From: an uncultured Pseudoflavonifractor sp.
GTDB lineage: Bacteria; Bacillota; Clostridia; Oscillospirales; Oscillospiraceae
Direction: 5' to 3'
Length of the DNA stretch: 64,000 bases
NCBI RefSeq assembly: GCF_944387805.1
Contig: NZ_CALXGI010000001.1
Location: 95,391-159,390 of the forward strand
Shown here: one piece after another, positions 1-10,146 of the stretch
How the letters are laid out: the number at the start of each line of letters is the position of its first letter
Position numbering within the stretch: the stretch's first letter is position 1
Made by a program: the position numbers and the translations under genes
The notes under the pieces: generated by a model
Told to the model about the DNA's origin: nothing
Database searches by the model: none
What the model saw: the letters and a program-made list of their open reading frames with translations, nothing else

Positions 1-875
1 TTACAAAGGCCGCGGCGGAGGCCACCGGCCTGGCTGAGGGTACCATTGTGGTGGGCGGTGCGGGGGACAATGCCGCCGCCGCCATCGGCACCGGCGTGGT
101 GGAGAAGGGCAGGGCCTTCACCACTCTGGGCACCTCGGGGGTTATCTTCGCCCATGCGGACAGCGTGACCATCGACCCCCAGGGCAGGGTGCATACCTTC
201 TGCTCCGCCGTGCCCGGCGCGTGGACGGTGATGAGCTGCACCCTGGCCGCCGGACTTTCCCTCCAGTGGCTGCGCAACCAGCTCTGTCCCGCCGAGCGGG
301 AGACCGCTGCCGCCCTGGGGGTGGACCCCTATGAGCTGATGACAGCGGAGGCGGAGAAGAGTCCCATCGGCGCAAATCGTCTCATCTACCTGCCCTACCT
401 GATGGGGGAGCGGTCCCCGCTGCTGGACTCGGACGCCAGAGGCGTGTTCTTCGGTCTGTCTGCCATCCACACCCGGGGCGACCTGATCCGGGCGGTGATG
501 GAGGGGGTGGCCTACTCCCAGCGCCAGTGTCTGGACGTGTTCCGGGAGATGGGGGTGGACGTGTCCGACATGGCGGTCTGCGGCGGCGGCGGGCGGAGCC
601 GCCTGTGGCGTCAGATGCTCGCCGACCTGTACGGCTGCCCGGTCAAGACCATCGCCTCCGAACAGGGCCCCGCCCTGGGGGCGGCCATCCTGGCGGGCGT
701 GGGCGCGGGTGTGTACGGTACCGTGGCACAGGGCTGCGCCGCGGCGGTGCGCACGGGAGAGCGCACCGCGCCGGACGGCGCCGCCTCGGCGGCCTACGAG
801 CCCTGCTACAATCTATACCGTAACCTGTATCCGGCGCTGCGGGAGCAGTTCCGCGCGCTTGCGTCCCTGGGGTAA
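1..875 (+). CDS. FGGY-family carbohydrate kinase (xylulokinase-like), 3' part
   Basis: The gene enters from outside the window; the frame is open from base 3. The visible ~290 residues are the C-terminal ATPase half of an FGGY sugar kinase. The adenosine-binding loop GGAGDNAAAAIGTG is near the window start, followed by the C-terminal motifs CGGGGRSRLWRQMLAD and EQGPALGAAILAG. FGGY kinases phosphorylate pentuloses, hexuloses or polyols with ATP in the cytoplasm. The next two genes (DUF4867 and a fucose/arabinose-isomerase-like enzyme) follow within 12-17 bases, so the substrate is probably a ketose made by that isomerase. Xylulokinase, ribulokinase and related kinases cannot be told apart from this half. 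Confidence 0.85.
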   Translation, partial: TKAAAEATGLAEGTIVVGGAGDNAAAAIGTGVVEKGRAFTTLGTSGVIFAHADSVTIDPQGRVHTFCSAVPGAWTVMSCTLAAGLSLQWLRNQLCPAERETAAALGVDPYELMTAEAEKSPIGANRLIYLPYLMGERSPLLDSDARGVFFGLSAIHTRGDLIRAVMEGVAYSQRQCLDVFREMGVDVSDMAVCGGGGRSRLWRQMLADLYGCPVKTIASEQGPALGAAILAGVGAGVYGTVAQGCAAAVRTGERTAPDGAASAAYEPCYNLYRNLYPALREQFRALASLG

Positions 876-887
876 GGAGGAGAGAAA

Positions 888-1523
888 ATGGAGATCAGAA
901 GCGTCTTTGACAGCGCATTTGCTTCCTACGGTCAGGTTCACACAGGCTATGACCTGGCGGGGCTGCTGAGCGCCATGGAGTCCATTCCCCTGCCGGAGCA
1001 GGGGACGGCCTACCGGCCCTCCATCCCGGAGCTGGAGGGGGCCGACTGCTTCCGGGAGCTGGAGGACCGGGCCTTTGGCGGCCTGCCCATCCAGGTGGGC
1101 ATGTGCTGGGGCCGCAACACCAGGCTCAACTGCCTGGAATATCACCGCAGCAGCGAGTTCAATGTGGGCGCCTCGCCCTTTGTGCTCCTGCTGGCCCACC
1201 AGTGGGAGATAGAGGGCGGCGTGCTGGACACGGACAGGGTAGTGGGGTTCTATGTGCCCGCCGGCATCCTGGTGGAGGTGTACGCCACCAGCCTGCACTA
1301 TGCCCCCTGCCATGTGGACGGGGAGGCGGGGTTCCGGGTGGCAGTGGTGCTACCCAGGGGCACCAATACGGAAAAGCCGGAGCTGACCAATCTGCCGGGT
1401 GAGAGCCGCAGGCTGTGGGCCCGGAACAAGTGGCTCCTGGCCCATCCGGACAGCGCTGAGGCTCAGACAGGCGCTCCGATTGGGCTGCGGGGCAAAAACA
1501 CAGAGATAGAAGAAGAGGCGTAA
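888..1523 (+). CDS. DUF4867 family protein
   Basis: A 211-residue soluble protein with no signal peptide or membrane segment. It resembles the DUF4867 family, cupin-like proteins usually found beside sugar kinases and isomerases. The middle has many hydrophobic and glycine-rich strand-like stretches (for example VGFYVPAGILVEVYATSLHYAPCHV) consistent with a cupin barrel. It starts after a good GGAGG site 12 bases past the kinase stop and is followed 17 bases later by the isomerase gene. It is likely an accessory enzyme, perhaps an epimerase or mutarotase for the same sugar. The family has no firmly assigned reaction that I know of. Confidence 0.7.
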   Translation: MEIRSVFDSAFASYGQVHTGYDLAGLLSAMESIPLPEQGTAYRPSIPELEGADCFRELEDRAFGGLPIQVGMCWGRNTRLNCLEYHRSSEFNVGASPFVLLLAHQWEIEGGVLDTDRVVGFYVPAGILVEVYATSLHYAPCHVDGEAGFRVAVVLPRGTNTEKPELTNLPGESRRLWARNKWLLAHPDSAEAQTGAPIGLRGKNTEIEEEA

Positions 1524-1540
1524 CAGAGGAGGAGAAGAAC

Positions 1541-3016
<1,476 letters not shown>

Positions 3017-3288
3017 TTTCTTCGGTGGGCATGGTTCCCCTGATATCGATGCGGGCGAATTCAATGCCATACCGCCGGCCGGGGTTCAAGATGTGGTATT
3101 TTGCAATCCGGGAGTAAAAACTGTCGGAGTGGAACACGAAAAGCGAGTGGTTTTTTTAGGCGCGTTGTGCTATCATAAAATAAAATGGCATAAAGCGGCA
3201 GGCAATATCCTGGTTTGCCGGGTTATCGGACCCAATATGCTGACAAAACCAAAACATCTCAATGAAAGAATGGGAGGCCCCATATTTT

Positions 3289-3954
3289 ATGAGCATTACC
3301 GTTTCTGATCTGCTCGATCTGTCCCACACCATGGCGGGGGAATACCTCAGCCGGTTTCGGTACCCCTGGGAGGCTCTGGACGGCATCAAGGAGCTGATCC
3401 TCTCCCTGGGCAGCCAGCTCTCCCCGGAGGAATACAGCCAGCCCCAAGAGCACGTCTGGGTTCACAAGACCGCGGTGGTGGCGCCCACCGCCTACCTGGG
3501 TGCGCCCTGTATCATCGGCCCGGAGACCGAGGTGCGCCACTGCGCATTCATCCGGGGCTCCGCCCTGGTTGGGGCCCACTGCGTGGTGGGCAACTCGGTG
3601 GAGCTGAAAAACGTCATCCTCTTTGACAACGTCCAGACACCTCACTACAACTATGTGGGCGACTCCATCCTGGGTTACAAGAGCCACATGGGCGCAGGCT
3701 CCATTACCTCCAATGTGAAGTCGGACAAGACGCTGGTGGTGGTGAAGGGAGAGACAGACATGCCCACCGGACGGAAGAAGATGGGCGCCATCCTGGGCGA
3801 TTTTGTGGAGGTAGGCTGCAACTCGGTTCTCAACCCCGGCACCATCCTGGGCCGGCACAGCAGCGTCTACCCCACCTCCTGCGTCCGGGGCGTTGTCCCC
3901 GCCAACTGCATCTATAAGGACAAGGACCATATCGTCCCCCGGCAGGAGCGATAA
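3289..3954 (+). CDS. Left-handed beta-helix acyl/nucleotidyltransferase-like protein
   Basis: A 221-residue protein. Its central residues (about 55-190) have hexapeptide-repeat character (AVVAPTAYLGAPCIIGPETEVRHCAFIRGSALVG and so on), as in the C-terminal half of GlmU and UDP-GlcNAc pyrophosphorylase-like proteins. There is no nucleotidyltransferase Rossmann domain, so it is not full GlmU. It probably transfers an acyl group or is a sugar-nucleotide accessory protein; the substrate is unknown. I chose the ATG at 3289 because GGGAGG lies upstream, whereas the in-frame ATG at 3262 has no ribosome binding site. It is separated from the upstream operon by 272 bases and closed by a strong terminator. 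Confidence 0.7.
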   Translation: MSITVSDLLDLSHTMAGEYLSRFRYPWEALDGIKELILSLGSQLSPEEYSQPQEHVWVHKTAVVAPTAYLGAPCIIGPETEVRHCAFIRGSALVGAHCVVGNSVELKNVILFDNVQTPHYNYVGDSILGYKSHMGAGSITSNVKSDKTLVVVKGETDMPTGRKKMGAILGDFVEVGCNSVLNPGTILGRHSSVYPTSCVRGVVPANCIYKDKDHIVPRQER

Positions 3955-3971
3955 GCTGCGGACAGAACATA

Positions 3972-4007
3972 AAAATGCGGCAGGCACTTATTTGCCTGCC
4001 GCATTTT
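3972..4007. terminator. Bidirectional intrinsic terminator
   Basis: A 15-bp perfect stem (AAAATGCGGCAGGCA and its complement) with a 6-base loop and A/T tracts on both sides. It lies between the convergent beta-helix gene and the 3' part of pdaB, so it can end transcripts from either side. Confidence 0.9.
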
Positions 4008-4086
4008 GTTTCCCTGTTGCATTGGGGAAAGGGGGGCCGCTGAGGGACAGGAAGCGGCCGGGGTGGGACTGGCGGTGTGTGCAGGT

Positions 4087-4332
4087 TCAGGCCGGACACT
4101 GCCTGCCGGTGTGGTCAATGGTATAATCAGTGCCGCAGGTGCCCGGAAGGATGAGCTGGGAGATGGGAACAAAGGTGTACCCTTCCTGGAGCAGGGTCTC
4201 CAGAATGGTGGGCAGGGCCTCGGGCGTATGGAGGGCGGCGTTGTGAAAGAGAACGATGGAGCCGGGCTGCACCTTGCTGGTAACCCGCTGGACGATTTCA
4301 GAAGCGGGCAGGTCCTTCCAGTCCAGACTATC
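4087..4332 (-). pseudogene. pdaB: 3' part of split pdaB (polysaccharide deacetylase C-terminus)
   Basis: Read on the minus strand from 4332, this encodes the last 81 residues of a PdaB-type deacetylase: DSLDWKDLPASEIVQRV, then PGSIVLFHN (catalytic-site His), ending in the family-typical YTIDHTGRQ tail. It has no start of its own. The matching N-terminal 175 residues lie about 15 kb away at 19261-19785 on the same strand. Joining the two at the shared GAT codon (4330-4332 and 19261-19263) gives the family consensus QWDVDSLDWKDL in frame and a 255-residue protein, close to the ~254 residues of Bacillus PdaB. It is therefore half of a split gene and not a random remnant. Whether it is ever rejoined is not shown by the sequence. 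Confidence 0.9.
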
Positions 4333-4354
4333 GCTGTCCCAAACAGGTTCAAGC
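4330..4354. repeat. Left attachment junction (core plus inverted arm)
   Basis: On the plus strand this is ATC (core) followed by GCTGTCCCAAACAGG and TTCAAGC. Its central 18 bases pair as an inverted repeat with 19240-19260 (16/18 identical). Bases below 4330 are pdaB sequence. Confidence 0.8.
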
Positions 4355-4434
4355 TGCCGGGGCCCGGGCTCTGTGAGACCCGCAAGGATAAAAGGCGCTG
4401 GCGGAGTACAGCCGCCGGAAGCGGACAGGGGAAA

Positions 4435-4770
4435 TTAACCATTGGAGGGGTTGAGTACGGGGATGAAGATGGTGTATACCACCAGAACCAGCACGGCCAG
4501 AAGGGCGATAACCGTCACATAGAGGGCCAGGCTGGCCAGGACGCGGTTCATATCGCCGCGCCTGTTGTAGAGCACATTTCCCGCGATGGCGCCGATCAGG
4601 CCCAGGACAATCAGGGCCGCGCCGACATAGACCACCGGGGACAGGGACAGGTTGACGCCGATGCCCTCCTGTACGGAGAGGACCAGACAGCCCACCAGGG
4701 CCAGAATCAGACCCAGCAGCGCCGCGGCAATGGAGGCCGCGTTGATGAAATCCAACTTATTGAGCTTCAT
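4435..4770 (-). CDS. Small multi-pass membrane protein
   Basis: A 111-residue protein with three predicted membrane segments (about residues 12-33, 42-66 and 82-105) and short charged loops. I do not recognise a family. Its start overlaps the end of the GH3 gene by 14 bases, so it is translationally coupled and is the last gene of the GH3 operon. It may support export or membrane placement of the glucosidase, but this is only an inference from context. It is the first gene inside the left end of the element. Confidence 0.6.
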   Translation of the reverse strand: MKLNKLDFINAASIAAALLGLILALVGCLVLSVQEGIGVNLSLSPVVYVGAALIVLGLIGAIAGNVLYNRRGDMNRVLASLALYVTVIALLAVLVLVVYTIFIPVLNPSNG

Positions 4771-7543
4771 GTTTATCCTCCTTCTTCGCGCTGAGCTTAT
4801 TCAGGACGGGCGTCATGGCCAGCAGATAGAGCACGTAGATGACGGCCGCGTCCACTGCATACAGGCCATAGACCCAGGCGGGGGTGACGGGGATGACCCG
4901 GGAGGAGGAGGACAGGCCGTTCATCAGGTTGGAGTTGACATAGGCGTAGCAGATGCGGTGGGCGGAATCCCGGAGGGCATTGAGCACGTCGGGGTCGCTC
5001 TGGTAGCCCTCGATGAACATGGACTGGTCGCTGACGGTGCAGAGGAACAGGTCGGTGCCGGCCAGGACCATCTCGCGGGGGACCACCTTGTCGCTGGGGC
5101 CGCTGACGAAGTCGGTGATGACCACACCGTGGAAGCCCCATTCGTCCCGCAGGACGCCGGTGCACAGGTTGTAGTGAGAGCTGGAGTAGGTGGTGCCCAC
5201 CCGGTTCATGGAGGTCATGATGCCCATACCGCCGCCCTCAGCCACAGCCATCTCAAAGGGCTTGAGGTAAATTTCGCGGATGGCCTGCTCGTTGGAGAAG
5301 GTGCACACGGAGGAGCGGTTATTCTCCTGCTCGTTGAGGGCAAAGTGCTTGGTGTAGGTCACCACGCCGTGGGCCTGGGCGGTGGAGGCAACGGCGTAGG
5401 CCATGGCGCCGGAGAGATAGGCGTCCTCGGAGAAGTACTCCCTGGTACGGCCGCAGATGGCTACCCGGTGGATGTTGCAGGCGGGGGCGTACCAGCCGGT
5501 GGTGCCGGTCAGCAGGCAGTCCTGGGACACAAAGTAGCCCAGCTGGGCTACCAGCTCTCTGTTCCAGGTGCAGGCCAGCATGCTCTCAGAGGGGAAGGTG
5601 TAGCAGCTCTCGCCGCCCAGCTGGGAGGAGTCCAGGCCGGCAGGGCCGTCCTTGTCCACGGAGGCGGGCTTGTTGATGCTGCTGACCATGTTGGTTTTAA
5701 AGCCGCCGTAGGCCACGATGGACATGAGCTCCTCCGCTGTGAGCTGGTCCAGAAGCATGTCCCAGTACTCGTTGTCGTATTCCAGCCCCATCAGGGCCAT
5801 GATGGTCAGGCCGTTGCTCTGGCCCGTGGCGGGGGCGGGTTCCCCGCTGGACTCGAACGTGGGGTTGAAGCTGCCCAGCAGCGCCTTAGTGGCCTCAATG
5901 TCCCCCGCCTTCTGGGCAGGAATGGTGCCCATCCAGTCGTTCCGGGTTACATATACCGTGCCGGGATAGTAGTAGTTCATGTTCACGTCGTCAAACCGGT
6001 TGGTGATTTTCTCGCCGTTGGCCCCGTAGGAGTAGGTCTCGGCGTCAAAATTCTCCTGGGTGTAGGTGCCCGCCAGGGAGGCGTCGCCGGGGGCGGTCAT
6101 TTTGGAGGCATCCATGGCAATGCCTGCGGCGCCCTTGGCGGCCAGAATGTTGTTGACGGCGTCGTGGGCGTTGGCGCCTGCGGCGAAGTAGTACAGGCCG
6201 TCGTCCACAATATAGGTTTTGAGATTATTGGCGTCGTAGGCCCGCATCTCGGCCTTGTCCACCTCGACGGTCAGGGTCTCGCGCTCGCCGGGGGCCAGCA
6301 GCTGGGTCTTGGCAAAGCCCACCAGCTGCACGGAGGACTTCTCCACGCCGTACTGCTTGTCATACTCGGTGTAGGGGGACTGCATGTAGAAACCCACAGC
6401 CTCTTTGCCTGCGTAGGTGTCGCCGGTGTTGGTGACCGTTACGGACAGGGTGAAGCTGGTGGGATTCTCCTGAAGGGAAAAGTCGGAGTAGGCGAAGGTG
6501 GTGTAGCTGAGGCCGTAGCCGAAGGGATACTGGACGGTGGCGGCGTAGTCAAAATCGCCGGCGTTGCCGGTGCCCAGGACCACGTCCTCATACCGGGTTT
6601 CAAAGTAGCGGTAGCCCACATAAATGCCCTCGACATAATTAATGTAGTTGCCGACCCGCTCTCCGCCGCTCATCAGGCCCTGGTCCTCGGCGCTGTTCTC
6701 GTAGTTGAGCATGGCGATGGGGGACTCCACGTCGTAGGCAAAGGTATCCGTGGTCTTGCCGGAGGGGTTGATCTCGCCGGTGAGGATGCGGGGGATGATC
6801 CCAATGCCGGCGTCGCCGCTGAAGTTGATATAGAGCACGGAGAGGTTGTCAAACTGCTCCAGATAGCCGCACTCCACTGTGTTGGAGGTGTTGAGCAGAA
6901 CCACCACGTTGGTGAAGTTTTCAGAGGCATACTGAATAAGGGCCTCCTCGGTGTCGGTAAAGCGCAGGTCGTCCACCGTAATGTCCATGGCCTCGGCGCC
7001 GCCGCTGAAGAGCACCACGACAGCCAGGTCATTGTAAGAAGAGATGGAGTCTCTGACCTCGGCGGGGAATTCGGCAGGGTCGGCCTCCTCGGTAAGGCTC
7101 TGATAGTAGGAGATCATGGTGGGGTTGACCGCAAAGCCGGCGTCGGTGAACTGCTGTTCCATGGAAGGGGCGTTGTCCGAGACGGATACGCCGGCGGAGA
7201 GCATGTCGTCCCGGCTGTAAATGCCCAGGAAGGTGGTTCTGGCGGGCTCCACGGGCAGGCCGTTGTTCTGCAGGAGGATTACGCCCTCGGACTGGACCTC
7301 CTCGGCGTAGGCCCGCTCATCGGCCTCCAGCTGCTCGCTGGAGGTGTAGTCCAGATTGAAGTAGTTGGTATTTTCGCTGCCTGCGTTCTCATCCGCCTCA
7401 ATTCGGAAGGCGGACTGATGGAAGAAATTGCTGACCAGGGTGCTGTATGAAAACGCAAAGTAGTTCAGCGCGATCAGGACCGCCAGAAAGAAGGCCACGA
7501 CCACGTACAGAAGCCCATAGAGCTCTTTTCTCTTAATTTTCAT
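4757..7543 (-). CDS. Membrane-anchored GH3 beta-glucosidase with permuted domain order
   Basis: A 928-residue protein. An N-terminal membrane segment (about residues 9-31) is followed by the GH3 alpha/beta-sandwich domain (about 85-320), a fibronectin-III-like domain (about 345-430, after PFGYGLSY) and then the TIM barrel (about 560-870). The barrel carries the usual GH3 landmarks: KHFALNEQE, and GVVITDFVSG with the nucleophile Asp near residue 811. A second membrane segment (VYGLYAVDAAVIYVLYLLA) ends the protein. The barrel normally comes first in GH3; this inverted order is known for some ruminal clostridial beta-glucosidases. Expected role: removing terminal beta-linked glucose or similar units outside the membrane. 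RBS GGAGGG precedes the ATG; the gene starts 4 bases after the previous stop. Confidence 0.85.
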   Translation of the reverse strand: MKIKRKELYGLLYVVVAFFLAVLIALNYFAFSYSTLVSNFFHQSAFRIEADENAGSENTNYFNLDYTSSEQLEADERAYAEEVQSEGVILLQNNGLPVEPARTTFLGIYSRDDMLSAGVSVSDNAPSMEQQFTDAGFAVNPTMISYYQSLTEEADPAEFPAEVRDSISSYNDLAVVVLFSGGAEAMDITVDDLRFTDTEEALIQYASENFTNVVVLLNTSNTVECGYLEQFDNLSVLYINFSGDAGIGIIPRILTGEINPSGKTTDTFAYDVESPIAMLNYENSAEDQGLMSGGERVGNYINYVEGIYVGYRYFETRYEDVVLGTGNAGDFDYAATVQYPFGYGLSYTTFAYSDFSLQENPTSFTLSVTVTNTGDTYAGKEAVGFYMQSPYTEYDKQYGVEKSSVQLVGFAKTQLLAPGERETLTVEVDKAEMRAYDANNLKTYIVDDGLYYFAAGANAHDAVNNILAAKGAAGIAMDASKMTAPGDASLAGTYTQENFDAETYSYGANGEKITNRFDDVNMNYYYPGTVYVTRNDWMGTIPAQKAGDIEATKALLGSFNPTFESSGEPAPATGQSNGLTIMALMGLEYDNEYWDMLLDQLTAEELMSIVAYGGFKTNMVSSINKPASVDKDGPAGLDSSQLGGESCYTFPSESMLACTWNRELVAQLGYFVSQDCLLTGTTGWYAPACNIHRVAICGRTREYFSEDAYLSGAMAYAVASTAQAHGVVTYTKHFALNEQENNRSSVCTFSNEQAIREIYLKPFEMAVAEGGGMGIMTSMNRVGTTYSSSHYNLCTGVLRDEWGFHGVVITDFVSGPSDKVVPREMVLAGTDLFLCTVSDQSMFIEGYQSDPDVLNALRDSAHRICYAYVNSNLMNGLSSSSRVIPVTPAWVYGLYAVDAAVIYVLYLLAMTPVLNKLSAKKEDKHEAQ

Positions 7544-7546
7544 GGA

Positions 7547-8533
7547 TCAACCCTCCATATCCGCAACGGAGGCGCTGCCGGAGAAGGTGACGATATCGCC
7601 GTGTCCCAGTCCCCAGTTGTACTGTGCCTCAATTGCAATCTGATAGCTGCCCGTGGCCTCGTCGTACTGGGCGTGGTACTCATAGGGGTCTGTGAACAGC
7701 TGGTAGGTATCCTGGAGCTCGCTGACCAGGAGGTGCGTGCCGTACTCGGGCTCTTCCGCGCCTATGGGGAACTTGGTCCAGAGGATGTAGTCGCCGGCCG
7801 GGTCCTCGTGGATGTCGAAGTTTCCGTCGGTCAGGGAGATGGTGGAGTCGGTGAATACGATGACGTACTCGTCGGCCGCCTCGTCGTACGTCCAGTTGCC
7901 GGACCGGTTGAAGTACCAGCCGGCGCCGGTGTTGGTCAGGCTGGCCGAGACGGTGCCGTCCTCGGCACAGAGCAGAGTGCCATAACCGTAGTGCTGATAG
8001 GTGGTGTAGCCGGTGAGGGAAAAGACAGGCGGCTTCCGGCCCAGGCCCACGCCGTCGTACTCGGCGGCAAAGTCCTCGTCTAGGTAAGTAAGCACTACCC
8101 GGGGCTGGCCGAAGTTGCCCATGTCGTAGTCAAAGGTCAAGGAGAAAGTTTCGGTGTCAGGATTGTAGCGGCTGTACGCGAAGGTGCCGTTGGCGTCGCC
8201 CAGAAAGACCTTGTAGCCCTTGCCCTCCGTAAAGGTCCAGGTGCCGGCCAGATTCAGGGCCGGCATCTCCTTTACCGTCAGGTTCAGGGTCTGTCCCTCG
8301 TCTCTGTTTCCGATCATGTCCAGAGTAAAGGTACGGCCTGTGGCCGTCTCCACTGTGCCGGTAAAGACGAACTCATAGTCGCCCTGGGGCGTGCTGGCTT
8401 CCGGTTCGGCGGCGGCTGTGGCCGGCCGGCTGTTGGCAAAGTGCATGCCGACCATGACGGCTGCGATAACGGCATACACGACCAGCGGAGCAAGCAAAAT
8501 GAACAGTTTCTTCGTTTTCGTTGCCAATTTCAA
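7547..8533 (-). CDS. Membrane-anchored protein of unknown function
   Basis: A 328-residue protein starting at a TTG directly after GGAGGAGAGA. One N-terminal membrane segment (about residues 10-30) is followed by a low-complexity linker and a beta-rich extracytoplasmic region with repeated Gly/Asp/Thr/Tyr strands (for example VFTGTVETATGRTFTLDM, TYQHYGYGTLL). I do not recognise a family. It is the first gene of the GH3 operon, 3 bases upstream of the glucosidase, and may be a glycan- or surface-binding partner. Its promoter region lies at 8534-8755. Confidence 0.6.
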   Translation of the reverse strand: MKLATKTKKLFILLAPLVVYAVIAAVMVGMHFANSRPATAAAEPEASTPQGDYEFVFTGTVETATGRTFTLDMIGNRDEGQTLNLTVKEMPALNLAGTWTFTEGKGYKVFLGDANGTFAYSRYNPDTETFSLTFDYDMGNFGQPRVVLTYLDEDFAAEYDGVGLGRKPPVFSLTGYTTYQHYGYGTLLCAEDGTVSASLTNTGAGWYFNRSGNWTYDEAADEYVIVFTDSTISLTDGNFDIHEDPAGDYILWTKFPIGAEEPEYGTHLLVSELQDTYQLFTDPYEYHAQYDEATGSYQIAIEAQYNWGLGHGDIVTFSGSASVADMEG

Positions 8534-8647
8534 TCTCTCCTCCTTAAAATATTGCTTTTTTAAGCGCTCTTATTGTAGCATGTGCAGAGCCCTTTTCGGC
8601 GGTTTTACTCATGACTGGTCGGGATTCAGGTCCCATCTGCGTGCGCG

Positions 8648-8730
8648 TTGCACAAATGGTATGTTTTCGCGCACGACCGGTGTTTTGAATGCCGGCGGGA
8701 AAGGTGACGTTCGGCGTTTTGCACAAATGG
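8648..8730. promoter_or_regulatory. Direct repeats upstream of the GH3 operon
   Basis: The 12-base sequence TTGCACAAATGG occurs twice (8648-8659 and 8719-8730), 71 bases apart, in the 223-base leader region of the GH3 operon. Exact repeats at this position are typical of regulator binding sites. The adjacent LytTR response regulator is a candidate binder, but the repeat is not a clear LytTR consensus. Confidence 0.45.
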
Positions 8731-8755
8731 CGCGGGACCACCTTCAGGACAGAAG

Positions 8756-8789
8756 AAAAGCGTGACTGCGGGTGTGCAGTCACGCTTTT
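8756..8789. terminator. Intrinsic terminator after the two-component operon
   Basis: A perfect 14-bp stem (AAAAGCGTGACTGC) with a 6-base loop and flanking A/T runs. It lies just downstream of the minus-strand histidine kinase stop and could work in either direction. Confidence 0.9.
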
Positions 8790-8806
8790 CTCAAAATATT
8801 TAATTT

Positions 8807-10141
8807 TCAGGGCTCCCGCCGCTTGGCATCCAGAGAGAGCAGCGCCGAGACGATAAAGACGTCGCCCTCCTGGCGCATCAGCAGGTTCCCGCCGTAGAGA
8901 TCGTGGATGATGTAGTACATGCTCTTGGTTCCAAAGCCGTGGAGGCTTTTGTCTCCCTTGGAGGTTCTGGGGAGCCCGTTGCGGAACTCGGGCTGGCGCT
9001 CATTGTAGTTCTTGATGACGATGCTGACAAAGCCGCCGTTCTGCCGGCAGACGCTGACCGAGATGCTTCGCTTCTCCTCCGGGCAGCGCTGCTGGCACTC
9101 GATGGCGTTGTCCAGGGCGTTGCCGAAAAAGGAGTAGATATCCGTGGCGCTCATAAAGTCCAGCGCCGCGCCGTCCACCGTGCAGGTCAGCGCAATCTTT
9201 TCGCTCTGGCACAGCAGACTCTTCTCGGTCAGAATCAAATCCAGATACTTGTTTCCCGTCTTAAAGAAGCTGTCGTAAATTTGGATAAAGTCCAGCGTCT
9301 CGCGCAGATACGTCCCGTCGGAAGCGCCGCCCTCCTTCCGGCTCAGGGCCAGCAGCTGGTGTTTCATGTCGTGGCACTTCATGTTAATCATGGAGATGGT
9401 GCGCTCGGACAGGCTGCGCTGCTTCTCCTGCTCCAGCAGCAGCTGGCGCAGGGTGTCTTTTTCATACTGGGTATAGGACCTGTCGTAGACGCCTGCCAGC
9501 AGCAGGATAATCAGGGCGGTACAGATGCTGAAGAGCAGGCAGTTGTTTGACAGGGTAAACGAGTCCAGGCTGGTGTTCTGCATGTAGGAGTTGAGAACGT
9601 TCAGGATCAGCAGAATTGCGGTGGCGGACACCAGCAGATACATCTTGTTGATGCGCAGCTCCAGTTTGAACTTGCGCACCCAGGACCGAATAAAGGTGAA
9701 GCAGAACACAGCATAGAGCGCCAGCATCAGCGCAAGCGTCAGGCTTTCAAACAGAAGGGACGAGACGGAGAAAAAGCGGTAGAGGAGAAAGTATTTTATG
9801 CTGGCGAACAGGTTTTGCATGCTGTATGCCACAACGCTGATATAGGCCAGCTGCTCCACATCCAGCCTGTGGCAAAAGGCCATGGCAAAGACCGAATAGA
9901 TAAACCAGACCAGGAAGCTCCAGGTATAGTTGCGGACAATAAAAAAGGAACTGTCAAAGCTGTTGTTGAAGAACAGCGGGAGAAGGAGGAAGGGGAGCCA
10001 CACCAGCACCCGCAGCCCGAAGAGCCGCCTGCGGGGGAGGTGAACAAAAAACAGCAGCTCTGCCCAGAACAGGCGAAACTGATAGGACTGTATGCTCTCG
10101 ATTCCCCAGGCCAGAAGGTTCAGAACGGAGTCTCCGCCCAT
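8807..10141 (-). CDS. AgrC-like GHKL sensor histidine kinase
   Basis: A 444-residue protein. Five to six membrane segments fill residues 1-200. A short dimerisation helix follows, carrying the probable phospho-acceptor His in NMKCHDMKHQLLAL (about residue 255-260). The GHKL ATPase domain has the N box NALDNAIECQ and the G box HGFGTKSMYYIIHDLYGGNL. This layout matches AgrC/CitA-like kinases that sense peptides or small ligands. It begins 5 bases after the response-regulator stop, so the pair is one operon. It sits inside the element, next to the GH3 operon, and may control it. Confidence 0.85.
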   Translation of the reverse strand: MGGDSVLNLLAWGIESIQSYQFRLFWAELLFFVHLPRRRLFGLRVLVWLPFLLLPLFFNNSFDSSFFIVRNYTWSFLVWFIYSVFAMAFCHRLDVEQLAYISVVAYSMQNLFASIKYFLLYRFFSVSSLLFESLTLALMLALYAVFCFTFIRSWVRKFKLELRINKMYLLVSATAILLILNVLNSYMQNTSLDSFTLSNNCLLFSICTALIILLLAGVYDRSYTQYEKDTLRQLLLEQEKQRSLSERTISMINMKCHDMKHQLLALSRKEGGASDGTYLRETLDFIQIYDSFFKTGNKYLDLILTEKSLLCQSEKIALTCTVDGAALDFMSATDIYSFFGNALDNAIECQQRCPEEKRSISVSVCRQNGGFVSIVIKNYNERQPEFRNGLPRTSKGDKSLHGFGTKSMYYIIHDLYGGNLLMRQEGDVFIVSALLSLDAKRREP

Positions 10142-10146
10142 AACGG

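Noticed and set aside
4652..7450. 932-codon plus-strand open frame opposite the GH3 gene
   Set aside because: Shadow of the GH3 gene in high-GC DNA: Val/Gly/His-rich composition, no family similarity and no RBS, while the minus strand is clearly GH3.
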